Shown: positions 53,205 to 62,068, numbered from the stretch's first letter. The stretch is 64,000 nt of DNA from JBQLZQ01 sp052168355 (GCA_052168355.1 JBQLZQ010000054.1:24097-88096), one strand, 5' to 3'. Translations and numbers: made by a program. The notes: generated by a model not told the origin, from the letters alone.

Positions 53205-55046
53205 GTGAATAATTCCGCGACCTTAAGTATTCGGCGAAAAATTATCGCACCCTTGATCATGGTTGTATCATTGGGTGCCGTGGGTATTATCTCAGCCTTT
53301 GGTACGATGTATGTCAGCATCGTTGACGTCTCGTTACCGGGCGAGCGCGCGCTGGACGACATTCGCACATCGTCGCTGGAGCTTCTCAACGAATATCGCG
53401 AGTACATGTTCCAGCCGCTCGAGGCCGTGGAACAGGAGATCAACAAGATCAAGGACGAGATCTCGGCGCACGGGGCGTCCTTCGCGCAAGCCGCCGGCCT
53501 CGGGGAAACCCAACCGGATATCCTGGCACGCATCATAACCACCGAACAGAATTTGAGGCGACAAGGCGACCAGGCCGTGAATTTGCGCCGCCAAGCTCTC
53601 GATCATGTTGCCGCGATGCAGGTGATCAAGGCAGCCATCGAGCGGGAGGTGGCCATGTCCCCACCCGTTTTCCCAGCGGCCGGAGTCGATGACACGGGTG
53701 CATCAAGTCTGATCGCCGCCTTTGTTTCGAAGGTTCGCGAGCACGTGCTTGTCCCCGAAGAGCCGAACCTGGAGGAGATCGCACGGTTGGACCAATCGCT
53801 CCAGCGGCTTGTGCTGGCCCATGACGCGGCGCTCGCCTCCGGGATCGACGATCAACGGGGCGTGCTGGTAAACCGCGCCTTGCTTGGACAACTCCTCGAA
53901 CTGGGACGGTCCAGCGTCGATGCAACCGACGATTTGCTCATCCGGATCAACGAGCTCGAGCAGGCCGAGGACGACGTTCTGGAGGCTTTGAAAGAGGCCC
54001 AATTCGTCGTGGCCAGGGACACCGATCGAGCGCTGGAAGTCGGATTTGCGGTTATCGCCGGCGCCATGATCTCGGTCCTTCTGGGAATCGCCTTGGTCGG
54101 GTATCTGCTGTCGCGGCAGATCGGAAAGCCCCTGACGGAGCTTGTCACCGTCGCCGACAGGATCGGCGGCGGCGACCTCGCGGCCCGCGCGGACATCGAA
54201 AGCAGAGATGAGATCGGCGCTCTGGCTCACGCCTTCAACCACATGGCCGACAGGCTTTTCGTCAATATCAAGCAGCGCGACGGCGCCCTCAACGAAGCCG
54301 AAATCGCCAACCGCGCCAAATCCGAATTCCTGGCCAGCATGAGCCATGAACTGCGAACCCCGCTGAACGCGATCATCGGTTTTTCGGAGATCATAGAAAG
54401 GGAGACGCTTGGCCCCATCGGCAGCGTGAAGTATCGCGGCTATGCCAAGGACATTCGCGATTCGGGCCAACACTTGCTCGATCTCATCAACGATATCCTG
54501 GATCTGTCCAAGATCGAGTCCGGGGTGGACGAGTTGCATGAGGAGCCCATAGAGATCGCCAAGGTCGTCGATTCCGTTCGGATGCTCGTCAAGGAACGCG
54601 CCCGCCAAGGCGAGCTTGATCTTGTCTTCGATCATTCCGACCATTTGCCGCACCTGCAGGCCGACGAACGCAAGTTGAAGCAGATGCTGGTCAACCTCCT
54701 GACCAATGCCATCAAATTCACCCGGCCGGGTGGGCGCATCGCCCTCACGGTTCGCAGCAGCATCGAAGACGGCTTCGTATTCCAGGTGAGCGACACCGGC
54801 ATCGGCATGGCAGCCCGGGACATTCCCAAGGCCCTGTCCAAGTTCGGACAGATCGACGGCGGCCTCGCGCGTCAGCAGGAAGGAACCGGTTTGGGCCTGT
54901 CGCTGACCGCGGCGCTGGTCGAGCTCCATGGCGGGTCGCTGGATCTTCAAAGCGAGATTGGCGTCGGCACCAGAGCCACGTTGCGGTTCCCGGCGACCCG
55001 AATCGTCCAGGTACCATCGCCGCTTCCCGCCAAAGAAACGGCTTAA
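53205..55046 (+). CDS. Membrane sensor histidine kinase (HAMP, HisKA, HATPase)
   Basis: A 613-residue sensor kinase. A first membrane helix (about residues 14-37), a periplasmic region of some 240 residues predicted mostly helical, a second helix (about 280-302), a HAMP linker (RQIGKPLTELVTVADRIGGG), then the H-box SMSHELRTPLNAIIGF with phospho-acceptor His381, and the ATPase domain with N-box LVNLLTNAIKF, DTGIGM and GTGLGLSL. No receiver domain. The start is GTG at 53205 with AAGG upstream. No response regulator gene is adjacent, so it is an orphan; the partner and signal are unknown. Confidence 0.92.
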   Translation: MNNSATLSIRRKIIAPLIMVVSLGAVGIISAFGTMYVSIVDVSLPGERALDDIRTSSLELLNEYREYMFQPLEAVEQEINKIKDEISAHGASFAQAAGLGETQPDILARIITTEQNLRRQGDQAVNLRRQALDHVAAMQVIKAAIEREVAMSPPVFPAAGVDDTGASSLIAAFVSKVREHVLVPEEPNLEEIARLDQSLQRLVLAHDAALASGIDDQRGVLVNRALLGQLLELGRSSVDATDDLLIRINELEQAEDDVLEALKEAQFVVARDTDRALEVGFAVIAGAMISVLLGIALVGYLLSRQIGKPLTELVTVADRIGGGDLAARADIESRDEIGALAHAFNHMADRLFVNIKQRDGALNEAEIANRAKSEFLASMSHELRTPLNAIIGFSEIIERETLGPIGSVKYRGYAKDIRDSGQHLLDLINDILDLSKIESGVDELHEEPIEIAKVVDSVRMLVKERARQGELDLVFDHSDHLPHLQADERKLKQMLVNLLTNAIKFTRPGGRIALTVRSSIEDGFVFQVSDTGIGMAARDIPKALSKFGQIDGGLARQQEGTGLGLSLTAALVELHGGSLDLQSEIGVGTRATLRFPATRIVQVPSPLPAKETA

Positions 55047-55087
55047 GGATCTTGTCACCAGGTGCCCATCCCTGGGCGGCGAGGCGG

Positions 55088-55501
55088 TCAGCCGGCGGGA
55101 TCGTCCAGGGAGCGCGACCGGCCGGCATCGTCGATCGCGACATAGGTGAACAGCCCTTCGGTCACACGCTCCACCGCATGGCCTTCGCGCCGCCGCACGA
55201 AGGTTTCGACCTTGACCCGCATCGAACTGCGGCCGGTCTGAACGATGTCGGCATAGCAGCTCACCAGGTCGCCGATATAGACGGGGCGCAGAAAACTCAT
55301 GGCGTCGATGGCCACCGTGGCGATCCGTCCGCGCGCCCGGTCATAGGCGACGACGGCGCCGGCCAGATCCATCTGGCTCAGCAGCCACCCGCCGAAAATG
55401 TCGCCGTTGGCATTGGCGTCGGCCGGCATGGCGATGGTCCGCAGGGCGGGTGTCCTCCCCTCGCGCAGCGGCTCCGTCGCCAGGGATTTCGGGTCTGCCA
55501 T
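55088..55501 (-). CDS. Acyl-CoA thioesterase, YciA-like hotdog fold
   Basis: Predicted to hydrolyse acyl-CoA. In 137 residues the YciA/BACH-type pattern is clear: RTIAMPADANANGDIFGGWLLSQMDLAGAV with the catalytic Asn and Asp region, then VAIDAMSFLRPVYIGDLVSCYADI. ATG at 55499-55501 with GGAAA upstream; the open frame upstream adds only a few unlikely residues. It is divergent from parE, with about 90 bp between the starts. The 3' end faces the histidine kinase gene. Confidence 0.9.
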   Translation of the reverse strand: MADPKSLATEPLREGRTPALRTIAMPADANANGDIFGGWLLSQMDLAGAVVAYDRARGRIATVAIDAMSFLRPVYIGDLVSCYADIVQTGRSSMRVKVETFVRRREGHAVERVTEGLFTYVAIDDAGRSRSLDDPAG

Positions 55502-55593
55502 CGTCGTGTTTCCGATACCAAATATTGTGGACACTGCGCTACAAATCGCACCATATCCTCATTTTTGCGTCCGAGGCGATTCGAAAGGCGATG

Positions 55594-57570
55594 ATGCACG
55601 ATCTGTTTCAGCAGGCGCCGGCGGCCGACGGGTACTCGGCCCACGACATCGAGGTGCTCGAGGGGCTGGAGCCGGTGCGGCGGCGACCGGGCATGTATAT
55701 CGGCGGCACCGACGAACGCGCCCTGCATCATCTGGTGGCCGAAGTCCTCGACAACTCGATGGACGAGGCGGTGGCCGGCCACGCCACCTGGATCGAACTG
55801 TCGGTCGGAGGCGACGGGACGGTGACGGTGCGCGACAACGGCCGCGGCATCCCGGTCGAGGAACATCCGAAATTTCCCGGCAAGTCGGCTCTGGAAGTGA
55901 TCCTGACCACCCTTCATTCGGGCGGCAAGTTCTCCAACAAGGTCTACGCCACGTCGGGCGGGCTGCACGGCGTCGGGCTGTCGGTGGTCAATGCCCTGGC
56001 CGACAAACTAACGGTCGAGGTGGCCCGCGACCGTCAGCTGTGGGGCCAGACCTACGCCCGTGGCGTGCCCAAGACGAAGCTGACCGCCAAAGGCGCCGTC
56101 AACAACCGGCGCGGGACCACCGTGTCGTTCCACCCCGACCCGGAGATCTTCGGACCCGACGCCCGCTTCAAGCCCGAGCGGCTGTACCGCATGGCCCGGT
56201 CCAAGGCCTATCTGTTCCGAGGCGTGGAGATCCGCTGGCGCTGCGATCCGTCGTTGCTCGGCAGCGACAAGGGCGCGCCGGAGGCCGAAATCCTGCACTT
56301 TCCCGGCGGATTGCTCGACTTCCTGACCGCGACCCTGGCCGACCGCCCTGCCCTGACGCCCACGCCGTTCGCCGGCACGGCCGGGTTCGGCGGCGCCAAC
56401 GGCCGGGTCGAATGGGCCATGGCCTGGCCGGAGGACGAGGAAGGGTTTTGCACCTCGTACTGCAACACCGTCGCCACGCCCCAGGGCGGCAGCCATGAGG
56501 CCGGGTTCCGCGCCGGCTTGCTGCGCGGCTTCAAGGCCTATGCCGACATGACCGGCAACAAGCGCGCCGGCGCCATCACCGCCGACGATCTGGTCGGCGG
56601 TGCCGCCATCATGTTGTCGGTGTTCATCACCAATCCCCAATTCCAGGGCCAGACCAAGGAACGGCTGGCCTCGCCCGAGGCGGCGAAGCTGGTGGAATCG
56701 GCGATCAAGGATCATGTCGATCACTGGTTGTCGGGCGATCCCGCCACCGCCAACGCCCTGGTCGACCGCATCATCGACCGGGCCGAGGAACGGCTGCGCC
56801 GCCGCAACGCCAAGGAGCTGGCCCGCAAGACCGCGACCCGGAGAGTCCGGCTGCCGGGCAAGCTGGCCGACTGCGCCCGGTCGTCGGCCGAGGGTACGGA
56901 GATCTTCCTGGTCGAGGGCGACAGCGCCGGCGGGTCGGCCAAGGCCGCGCGTAAGCGCGAGACCCAGGCCATCCTGCCGCTGCGCGGCAAGATCCTGAAC
57001 GTCGCCAGCGCCTCGGCCGACAAGCTGGCCGGCAATCAGGAGGTCGCCGACCTGATCCAGGCCCTGGGCTGCGGCGCGCGCAGCCAGTTCGACGAAGACA
57101 AGCTGCGCTACGAGCGGGTCATCATCATGACCGACGCCGATGTCGACGGCGCCCACATCGCGGCCTTGCTGATGACCTTCTTCTACCGCGAGATGCGCGG
57201 CCTGATCGCCAGCGGGCATCTGTATCTGGCCCAGCCGCCGCTCTATCGCCTGCAGCAGGGCGGCACCGTGCTCTACGCCCGCGACGATCCGCACAAGGAC
57301 GCGCTGATGGAAGGGCCGCTGTCGGGCCGCGGCAAGGTGGAAATCAGCCGCTTCAAGGGGCTGGGCGAGATGCCGCCGGCCCAGCTTCGCGACACCACCA
57401 TGGACCCGGCCCAGCGGACCCTGTGGCGGGTCGAACTGCCCGGCGCCGAGGATCCCGACGGGACGGCCGATACGGCGAACCTGGTCGAACGGCTGATGGG
57501 CCGCAAGCCCGAACTGCGCCTCCAGTTCATCCAGGATCACGCTCCCACGGTGCGCGACCTCGACGTCTGA
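55594..57570 (+). CDS. parE: DNA topoisomerase IV subunit B
   Basis: ATPase subunit of the decatenating topoisomerase IV, 658 residues. GHKL ATPase motifs (EVLDNSMDEAVAGHA, RDNGRGIPVE, GGLHGVGLSVVNAL), TOPRIM signatures (IFLVEGDSAGGSAKAARKRE, MTDADVDGAHI) and C-terminal FKGLGEMPPAQL. The segment EEHPKFPGKSALEVILTTLHSGGKF (quoted in part) and the short length favour ParE over GyrB. ATG 55594 has AAAGG five bases upstream; ATG 55591 is also in frame. Confidence 0.92.
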   Translation: MHDLFQQAPAADGYSAHDIEVLEGLEPVRRRPGMYIGGTDERALHHLVAEVLDNSMDEAVAGHATWIELSVGGDGTVTVRDNGRGIPVEEHPKFPGKSALEVILTTLHSGGKFSNKVYATSGGLHGVGLSVVNALADKLTVEVARDRQLWGQTYARGVPKTKLTAKGAVNNRRGTTVSFHPDPEIFGPDARFKPERLYRMARSKAYLFRGVEIRWRCDPSLLGSDKGAPEAEILHFPGGLLDFLTATLADRPALTPTPFAGTAGFGGANGRVEWAMAWPEDEEGFCTSYCNTVATPQGGSHEAGFRAGLLRGFKAYADMTGNKRAGAITADDLVGGAAIMLSVFITNPQFQGQTKERLASPEAAKLVESAIKDHVDHWLSGDPATANALVDRIIDRAEERLRRRNAKELARKTATRRVRLPGKLADCARSSAEGTEIFLVEGDSAGGSAKAARKRETQAILPLRGKILNVASASADKLAGNQEVADLIQALGCGARSQFDEDKLRYERVIIMTDADVDGAHIAALLMTFFYREMRGLIASGHLYLAQPPLYRLQQGGTVLYARDDPHKDALMEGPLSGRGKVEISRFKGLGEMPPAQLRDTTMDPAQRTLWRVELPGAEDPDGTADTANLVERLMGRKPELRLQFIQDHAPTVRDLDV

Positions 57571-57650
57571 CGGCATCGCGTTCTAGACAGCATCACCTCA
57601 ACCTGTTTCAAGACGGGCTGCACCAGCCTGGTCGGAAGCAGGGCACGTCG

Positions 57651-58223
57651 ATGAAGCGGGTGATGATTGTCGGCGGACCAGGCTCGGGAAAGAGCACCCT
57701 GGGACGGCTCCTGGGTGAGCGCACCGGCCTGCCCGTTTTCCACATGGATCACATTCATTGGATGTCCGGCTGGGTGGAGAGGGATCGGGACGAAAAGGAT
57801 CGTTTGACCCACGAGGTTCACGCCCGGGACACATGGATCTTCGAGGGCGGCTATTCCCGCACCTATGGCGAGCGCGTGACCCGCGCCGATACCTTTGTCT
57901 GGCTCGACATCCCCCTGTGGCTGCGGCTTTGGCGGGTCCTCCGCCGATCCGTGGTCGGCTACGGCAAGACACGCCCCGACCTGCCGGAAGGATGTCCGGA
58001 GAAACTCGACAGGGAAACGCTCGATTTCATCGCCTTTATCTGGCGAACGCGGCACAGCGCCCGAGCCAAACTCCAGGCCATTGCCGACGATCCACCCATC
58101 CATCTCACCATCCATCATCTGCGCAACCTGCGCGACGTGCGCCTGTTTCTCGGGTCGGTGGAGACCGACCGCCCCACCCCGGATACGAGCAAGACTGAGA
58201 CAACGATCCAAACGCCCCACTGA
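57651..58223 (+). CDS. P-loop nucleotide kinase-like protein (FlaR/topology-modulation type)
   Basis: A 190-residue P-loop NTPase. Walker A is GGPGSGKST (residues 8-16), followed by FHMDHIHWMSGWVERDRDEK, the region that in adenylate-kinase-like proteins shapes the acceptor site, then WIFEGGYSRTYGERVTRAD with DTFVWLDIP. This order matches the family annotated as DNA topology modulation protein FlaR or AAA family ATPase; the true substrate is unknown. ATG at 57651 with CAGGG seven bases upstream, 80 bp after parE on the same strand. Confidence 0.8.
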   Translation: MKRVMIVGGPGSGKSTLGRLLGERTGLPVFHMDHIHWMSGWVERDRDEKDRLTHEVHARDTWIFEGGYSRTYGERVTRADTFVWLDIPLWLRLWRVLRRSVVGYGKTRPDLPEGCPEKLDRETLDFIAFIWRTRHSARAKLQAIADDPPIHLTIHHLRNLRDVRLFLGSVETDRPTPDTSKTETTIQTPH

Positions 58224-58305
58224 CCAGGCCACGAGTCCCTGATCGCGGTCCGGGACCGTCCGCGCGCCGACACCGCCTCGAAGATGCCAAAGGCGCCGCC
58301 CCGCG

Positions 58306-58366
58306 CAGACCCCGGCTTGGAGGCCGGGGATCGCGGCTTCTTTCTCTCTAGGGCCTGGAATGACGA
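58306..58366. repeat. Candidate dispersed palindromic (REP-like) element
   Basis: CCCCGGC (58310-58316) and GCCGGGG (58323-58329) form a 7-bp stem with a 6-base loop. The flank ends in CCTGGAATGACGA, a sequence typical of short intergenic repeats in alphaproteobacterial genomes. There is no T-run, so it is unlikely to be a terminator. Only one copy is visible in this window. Confidence 0.35.
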
Positions 58367-58434
58367 GGCCACCGCACCCCATATCATCGGTATCGAAACA
58401 GCGCGCTCGTGTTCACTGGGACAGGTGGGTTGCC

Positions 58435-59040
58435 ATGAAACTGCCGATCGTCACCGTCTTGGGATTGGCGCTGGTCGGGTGCGGCGGGATTTCGGCGCAT
58501 CCGCGCCTGCCGGCCACCGGCTACGCCTATCACGCGGCGCAGTATGTCGGGCACGGGCGGGTCCTGCCGGTCGAGGTCCAGGGTAATCCCTTTGCCACCC
58601 CGGCGGACGGGTTTGCGGCCGATGTGGCGGCAGCCATGCAGGGACACGCAAGGGGCACCGCCCCCAACTTCGTACCCGCCGCAGACGCCGCGGGTGGGCC
58701 CTACCGGGTGGTGGTGGCCTTCTCGCCCCAGCAGGTGGTCCGCCACGGCGATCTGTGCGAGGGCACGGTGCCGACCGGCGTTCCCGGTCCCGGCGAGACG
58801 CTGCAGGCGGTGGCCGAGTTCTGCCAGGGCTCCCGGATGCTGAGCGCGTCGGAGGGTTTGGCGCCGATGATGATGGCCGGACCGGACACGCCGGAATTCC
58901 AGACCCTGATGGCCCGGCTGACCGCTTCCCTGTTCCCCCGCCGCGATCCCGACCGCGATGAGTGCGGCCCCCCCTGGCTGCGCGCCTTCTGCGACGACCG
59001 CCTCAATCCCTGGACAGGAAGAGCCTCAGCGCATCCGTGA
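58435..59040 (+). CDS. Predicted lipoprotein of unknown function
   Basis: A 201-residue protein with a lipoprotein signal peptide: hydrophobic stretch TVLGLALVGC with lipobox Cys16 (LVGC). After the Cys comes GGISAHPRLP, so outer membrane sorting is possible as there is no Asp at +2. The mature part has four cysteines (in GDLCEG, AEFCQGS, DECGPPWL and RAFCDDR) that may form two disulfides. ATG at 58435 with AGGTGGG five bases upstream. No family is recognised. Its 3' end overlaps the alpha/beta hydrolase gene on the other strand by 38 bp. Confidence 0.75.
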   Translation: MKLPIVTVLGLALVGCGGISAHPRLPATGYAYHAAQYVGHGRVLPVEVQGNPFATPADGFAADVAAAMQGHARGTAPNFVPAADAAGGPYRVVVAFSPQQVVRHGDLCEGTVPTGVPGPGETLQAVAEFCQGSRMLSASEGLAPMMMAGPDTPEFQTLMARLTASLFPRRDPDRDECGPPWLRAFCDDRLNPWTGRASAHP

Positions 59041-59707
59041 CCGCTTCGGGCCGTTCCAGGGGCGACAGGTGGCCGCACTCCTCGACGATGGTGAGCGTGG
59101 CGCCCGGGATGGCGGCGGCGATCTCCCGCGACCGGTCGGGCGGGGTCAGCGCATCCTCCGCCCCGCACAGGACCAGGGTGGGACACCTTATATCGCCAAG
59201 CCCCGGCCGGCTGTCGGACCGCCCCAGGATGGCCGTCTGCTGGCGCAGGAAGGCGTCGCGGCCGACCCGCTCGGCCATCGCCATGATGGTGCCGGTCAAC
59301 GCCGCGTCGTCCAGCCGGTCGGGATGGACCAGCAACGGCAGCAGCCGCGGCGTGACCCCCTTGAAGCGGCCTTTGCGGGCCAGCGCCAAAAGGCCGCTGC
59401 GCCGGCGGCGCTGTGCGTCGGTGTCGGGGCGGGCCGAGGTGTCGAGCAGGGCCAGCCGCGCCACCCTGTCCGGCGACCGGCGGAGGATCTCAAAGGCGAC
59501 GTAGCCGCCCATGGACAGCCCGGCCAGCGCGAACCGATCGGGCGCGGCGTCCAGCACTGCCTTGGCCAGGTCGGCGATGCTGTCATGGCCGGTCAGGTCG
59601 GGCACGATCGTTTCCACCCGGCCCGCCAGCCCCTGCCGCTGGGCCGCCCACAGCGCCGCATCGCACAACAGGCCCGGCAGCAGGACCAGGGGCGGACCCT
59701 CGTTCAC
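59003..59707 (-). CDS. Alpha/beta-fold hydrolase
   Basis: A 234-residue esterase or hydrolase of the alpha/beta fold. Oxyanion region LVLLPGLLCDAALW, nucleophile elbow GLSMGG (Ser65), Asp in LCGAEDALTPP and His in EECGHLSPLERP complete the triad. The proposed start is GTG at 59705-59707, overlapping the stop of the upstream gene by four bases (GTGA), which fits translational coupling; an ATG at 59759-59761 would overlap more. Substrate unknown. Confidence 0.88.
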   Translation of the reverse strand: MNEGPPLVLLPGLLCDAALWAAQRQGLAGRVETIVPDLTGHDSIADLAKAVLDAAPDRFALAGLSMGGYVAFEILRRSPDRVARLALLDTSARPDTDAQRRRRSGLLALARKGRFKGVTPRLLPLLVHPDRLDDAALTGTIMAMAERVGRDAFLRQQTAILGRSDSRPGLGDIRCPTLVLCGAEDALTPPDRSREIAAAIPGATLTIVEECGHLSPLERPEAVTDALRLFLSRD

Positions 59708-60294
59708 TTGATCAGCCGGCTCAAATCCTTGAACAGCGGCGTCCCGGCCCGCCGCATCCATTCGAACAGCACCATTTCCGTGCTCACCAGTTCAACCCCG
59801 GCCCGCCGGAGCCGGGCAAAGGCCAGGTCGGCGCTGTCCTGCCGGCGCGACGAGCAGGCGTCGGCCGCCAGCACCACCCGCCAACCGCCGCGCGACGCCA
59901 GTTCCAGCGCCGTCTGCAGCACGCAGACATGGGCCTCGATACCGCACAGCACCACCTCCCGCCGGCCGGATTGCTCAAGTCGCTGTGTGAACAAATCGTT
60001 GGATGCCGCTGAAAATTCCAGCTTTTCAATGACCGCATCGGGTGGAATCAAGGGTTTTAGCGCGGCCGCCGTCGGACCGATACCCTTGGGATATTGCTCG
60101 CTGACCAGCACCGGAACATCCAGACGCCGGGCCGCTTCCAGGAGCAGACCGGTGTTGCGGATCACGCGATCGGGGTCGGCCATGACCGGCACCAACCGTT
60201 CCTGGATATCGATGACCGCCAGGATGGAAAGGCCGGCATTCAGCAGGCCGGTTCCGTCGCCGGTGCCATTGCGTCCGTTTTTCCGCCCTGTCAT
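59704..60294 (-). CDS. Isochorismatase-family cysteine hydrolase
   Basis: A 196-residue hydrolase of the isochorismatase/YcaC/nicotinamidase fold. The probable triad is Asp29 (AVIDIQERL), Lys91 (EKLEFSAAS) and Cys124 (GIEAHVCVLQTAL), the latter in the typical block before the C-terminal strands (RVVLAADACSSR). ATG at 60292-60294 has GGAGG four bases upstream. Coupled to the alpha/beta hydrolase downstream and divergent from the DEAD-box gene. Reaction unknown. Confidence 0.9.
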   Translation of the reverse strand: MTGRKNGRNGTGDGTGLLNAGLSILAVIDIQERLVPVMADPDRVIRNTGLLLEAARRLDVPVLVSEQYPKGIGPTAAALKPLIPPDAVIEKLEFSAASNDLFTQRLEQSGRREVVLCGIEAHVCVLQTALELASRGGWRVVLAADACSSRRQDSADLAFARLRRAGVELVSTEMVLFEWMRRAGTPLFKDLSRLIK

Positions 60295-60339
60295 CGCCCC
60301 TCCGGCCCCCCCTCGTCGACATCCATTTTTACACGGCAA

Positions 60340-60367
60340 TTGACAGAACCCCTTGAGTCCCTACATT
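60340..60367 (+). promoter_or_regulatory. Predicted sigma-70 promoter of the DEAD-box helicase
   Basis: A consensus -35 TTGACA (60340-60345) and TACATT (60362-60367) with a 16-bp spacer. The start near 60374 gives a leader of about 89 nt. It lies outside the divergent isochorismatase gene. Confidence 0.65.
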
Positions 60368-60379
60368 CTGCGCACATAC

Positions 60380-60401
60380 AAGGGTGCACCGAAACACCCT
60401 T
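60380..60401 (+). promoter_or_regulatory. Hairpin in the helicase leader
   Basis: AAGGGTG (60380-60386) and CACCCTT (60395-60401) form a perfect 7-bp stem with an 8-base loop, about six bases after the predicted transcription start. Stems at the 5' end commonly protect mRNA; in a DEAD-box gene a temperature or autoregulatory role is also possible (inference). Confidence 0.4.
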
Positions 60402-60462
60402 CGCCCGGAACGAGGCGGCGTTCGGTACGCCCCAACATCACCGCGATTGTGACCTCTCTGAT

Positions 60463-61971
60463 ATGAATTTTGCGGATCTTGGGCTCAAGCCCGAAATCCT
60501 GCGCGCGGTGGAGGACGTGGGCTATACCACGCCGACACCAATCCAGGAACAAGCGATCCCGTATGTCCTGCAGGGCCGGGATGTGCTGGGTGTCGCCCAG
60601 ACCGGAACCGGCAAGACGGCGGGCTTTACCCTGCCGATGATCGACATGCTGGCCAACGGCCGGGCCCGTGCGCGCATGCCGCGATCCCTGATCCTGGAAC
60701 CGACGCGGGAACTCGCGGCCCAGGTGGCCGAGAATTTCGAGCTTTACGGCAAGTACGAAAAGCTCAACTTCGCGCTTTTGATCGGCGGCTCCAGCTTCGA
60801 GGAGCAGATCCGAAAGCTGGATCGCGGCGTCGACGTGCTGATCGCCACGCCGGGCCGGATGCTCGACCTGTTCGAACGCGGCAAGGTCCTGCTGGCCGAC
60901 ACCAAGATCCTGGTGATCGACGAAGCCGACCGGATGCTCGACATGGGCTTTATCCCGGACATCGAGCGCATCGTGGGCATGCTGCCGCGCATCCGCCAGA
61001 CCCTGTTCTTCTCCGCCACCATGCCGCCGGAGATCCGCCGCCTGTCGGAACGCTTCCTGATGAACCCCAGGGAAGTCACCGTATCGAAGCCGGCCACGGC
61101 GGCGGTCAATGTCGAACAGTTCGTGCTGGTGATGGACCGCGCCGACAAGCGCGACGCCCTGCGCCGCCTGATCAAGTCGGAAGAAGTGCGCAGCGCGCTT
61201 ATCTTCTGCAACCGCAAGCGCGATGTCGGCATTCTCTACCGCTCGCTGGAAAAGCACGGTTTTAATGTCGGTCAGCTCCACGGCGACATGGTCCAGTCGA
61301 TGCGCACCGAGACGCTGGAGCGGTTCAAGAAGGGTGAGATCCGCCTGCTGGTCTGCAGCGATGTGGCGGCGCGCGGCATCGACATCTCCGACCTCAGCCA
61401 CGTCTTCAATTTCGACGTACCGACCCATTCGGAGGATTATGTCCACCGGATCGGGCGGACCGGCCGCGCCGGGCGGTCGGGCCGCGCCTTTACCCTCGCC
61501 ACCTCCGAGGACGGCAAGTTCGTCGGCCAGATCGAAAAGCTGATCGGCACCAGGATCCCGATCTACGAAATCGAGGGCGTCGCCGCCGCGGCCCTGGACG
61601 AACCAAAGGAGAGCCGCAGCCGCGGTCGCCGGGATGGGTCCAAGCGCCCGTCCAAGCGCCGCGACACCGAGGCGGCGCCCGTCGACAAGGGCCGGCGCGA
61701 CGCGACGCCCCCCGCGCAAACCGCCGCCCCGACCGAAGAAAGCGCCCCGGCCATCGCCGCGGAGTCCGCGCCGGCCGAGCGGAAGGCGGACCGACGGCCG
61801 CAGCGCTCGTCGGGACGCGGCAAGTCGGATCGGGGCCAGCCGGACCGGAACCGCCGCCGCCGCGACGCGGACGACGACGATATGAGGGTTGTCGGCCTTG
61901 GCGATCACGTGCCGGCCTTCCTCCTACGCCCCATCAAGCGGCCGCGGGAGGCGGATACCGCCGGATCCTGA
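60463..61971 (+). CDS. DEAD-box RNA helicase, RhlE-like
   Basis: ATP-dependent RNA helicase of 502 residues. Motifs in order: Q-motif TPTPIQEQAIP, I AQTGTGKT, Ia EPTRELAAQ, Ib TPGRMLD, II DEAD, III SAT, IV FCNRKRD, V ARGIDI, VI HRIGRTGRAG. The core ends near residue 370. The basic tail of about 130 residues (SRSRGRRDGSKRPSKRR and similar) is typical of RhlE-type enzymes that bind structured RNA or assist ribosome assembly. ATG at 60463 fits the family start, yet no Shine-Dalgarno sequence is visible upstream. Confidence 0.93.
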   Translation: MNFADLGLKPEILRAVEDVGYTTPTPIQEQAIPYVLQGRDVLGVAQTGTGKTAGFTLPMIDMLANGRARARMPRSLILEPTRELAAQVAENFELYGKYEKLNFALLIGGSSFEEQIRKLDRGVDVLIATPGRMLDLFERGKVLLADTKILVIDEADRMLDMGFIPDIERIVGMLPRIRQTLFFSATMPPEIRRLSERFLMNPREVTVSKPATAAVNVEQFVLVMDRADKRDALRRLIKSEEVRSALIFCNRKRDVGILYRSLEKHGFNVGQLHGDMVQSMRTETLERFKKGEIRLLVCSDVAARGIDISDLSHVFNFDVPTHSEDYVHRIGRTGRAGRSGRAFTLATSEDGKFVGQIEKLIGTRIPIYEIEGVAAAALDEPKESRSRGRRDGSKRPSKRRDTEAAPVDKGRRDATPPAQTAAPTEESAPAIAAESAPAERKADRRPQRSSGRGKSDRGQPDRNRRRRDADDDDMRVVGLGDHVPAFLLRPIKRPREADTAGS

Positions 61972-62001
61972 CCGCCGCCGCCCGACCGGACGGGCCCACC
62001 G

Positions 62002-62031
62002 TTGCCGCGGTCCCGCTCGGTTCGGTATGAT
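62002..62031 (+). promoter_or_regulatory. Predicted promoter of the flavin monooxygenase
   Basis: TTGCCG (62002-62007) and TATGAT (62026-62031) with an 18-bp spacer; transcription would begin near 62038, just before the palindromes. Confidence 0.5.
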
Positions 62032-62040
62032 TGGCCCCCC

Positions 62041-62068
62041 GGGTCTGACCGTCAGACCCCGATCGGGG
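62041..62068. promoter_or_regulatory. Twin palindromic operator before the flavin monooxygenase
   Basis: Palindrome 1, 62041-62059: GGGTCTGAC and GTCAGACCC are exact complements around one central base. Palindrome 2, 62057-62068: CCCCGATCGGGG, perfect 12 bp, sharing three bases with the first. Both fall between the predicted transcription start and the start codon, a position where a bound repressor would block transcription. No regulator gene is adjacent. Confidence 0.55.

Noticed and set aside
55450..55593. Upstream extension of parE over the thioesterase start
   Set aside because: The added residues are not ParE-like and overlap a divergent gene; the ATG at 55594 has a correctly spaced ribosome site.
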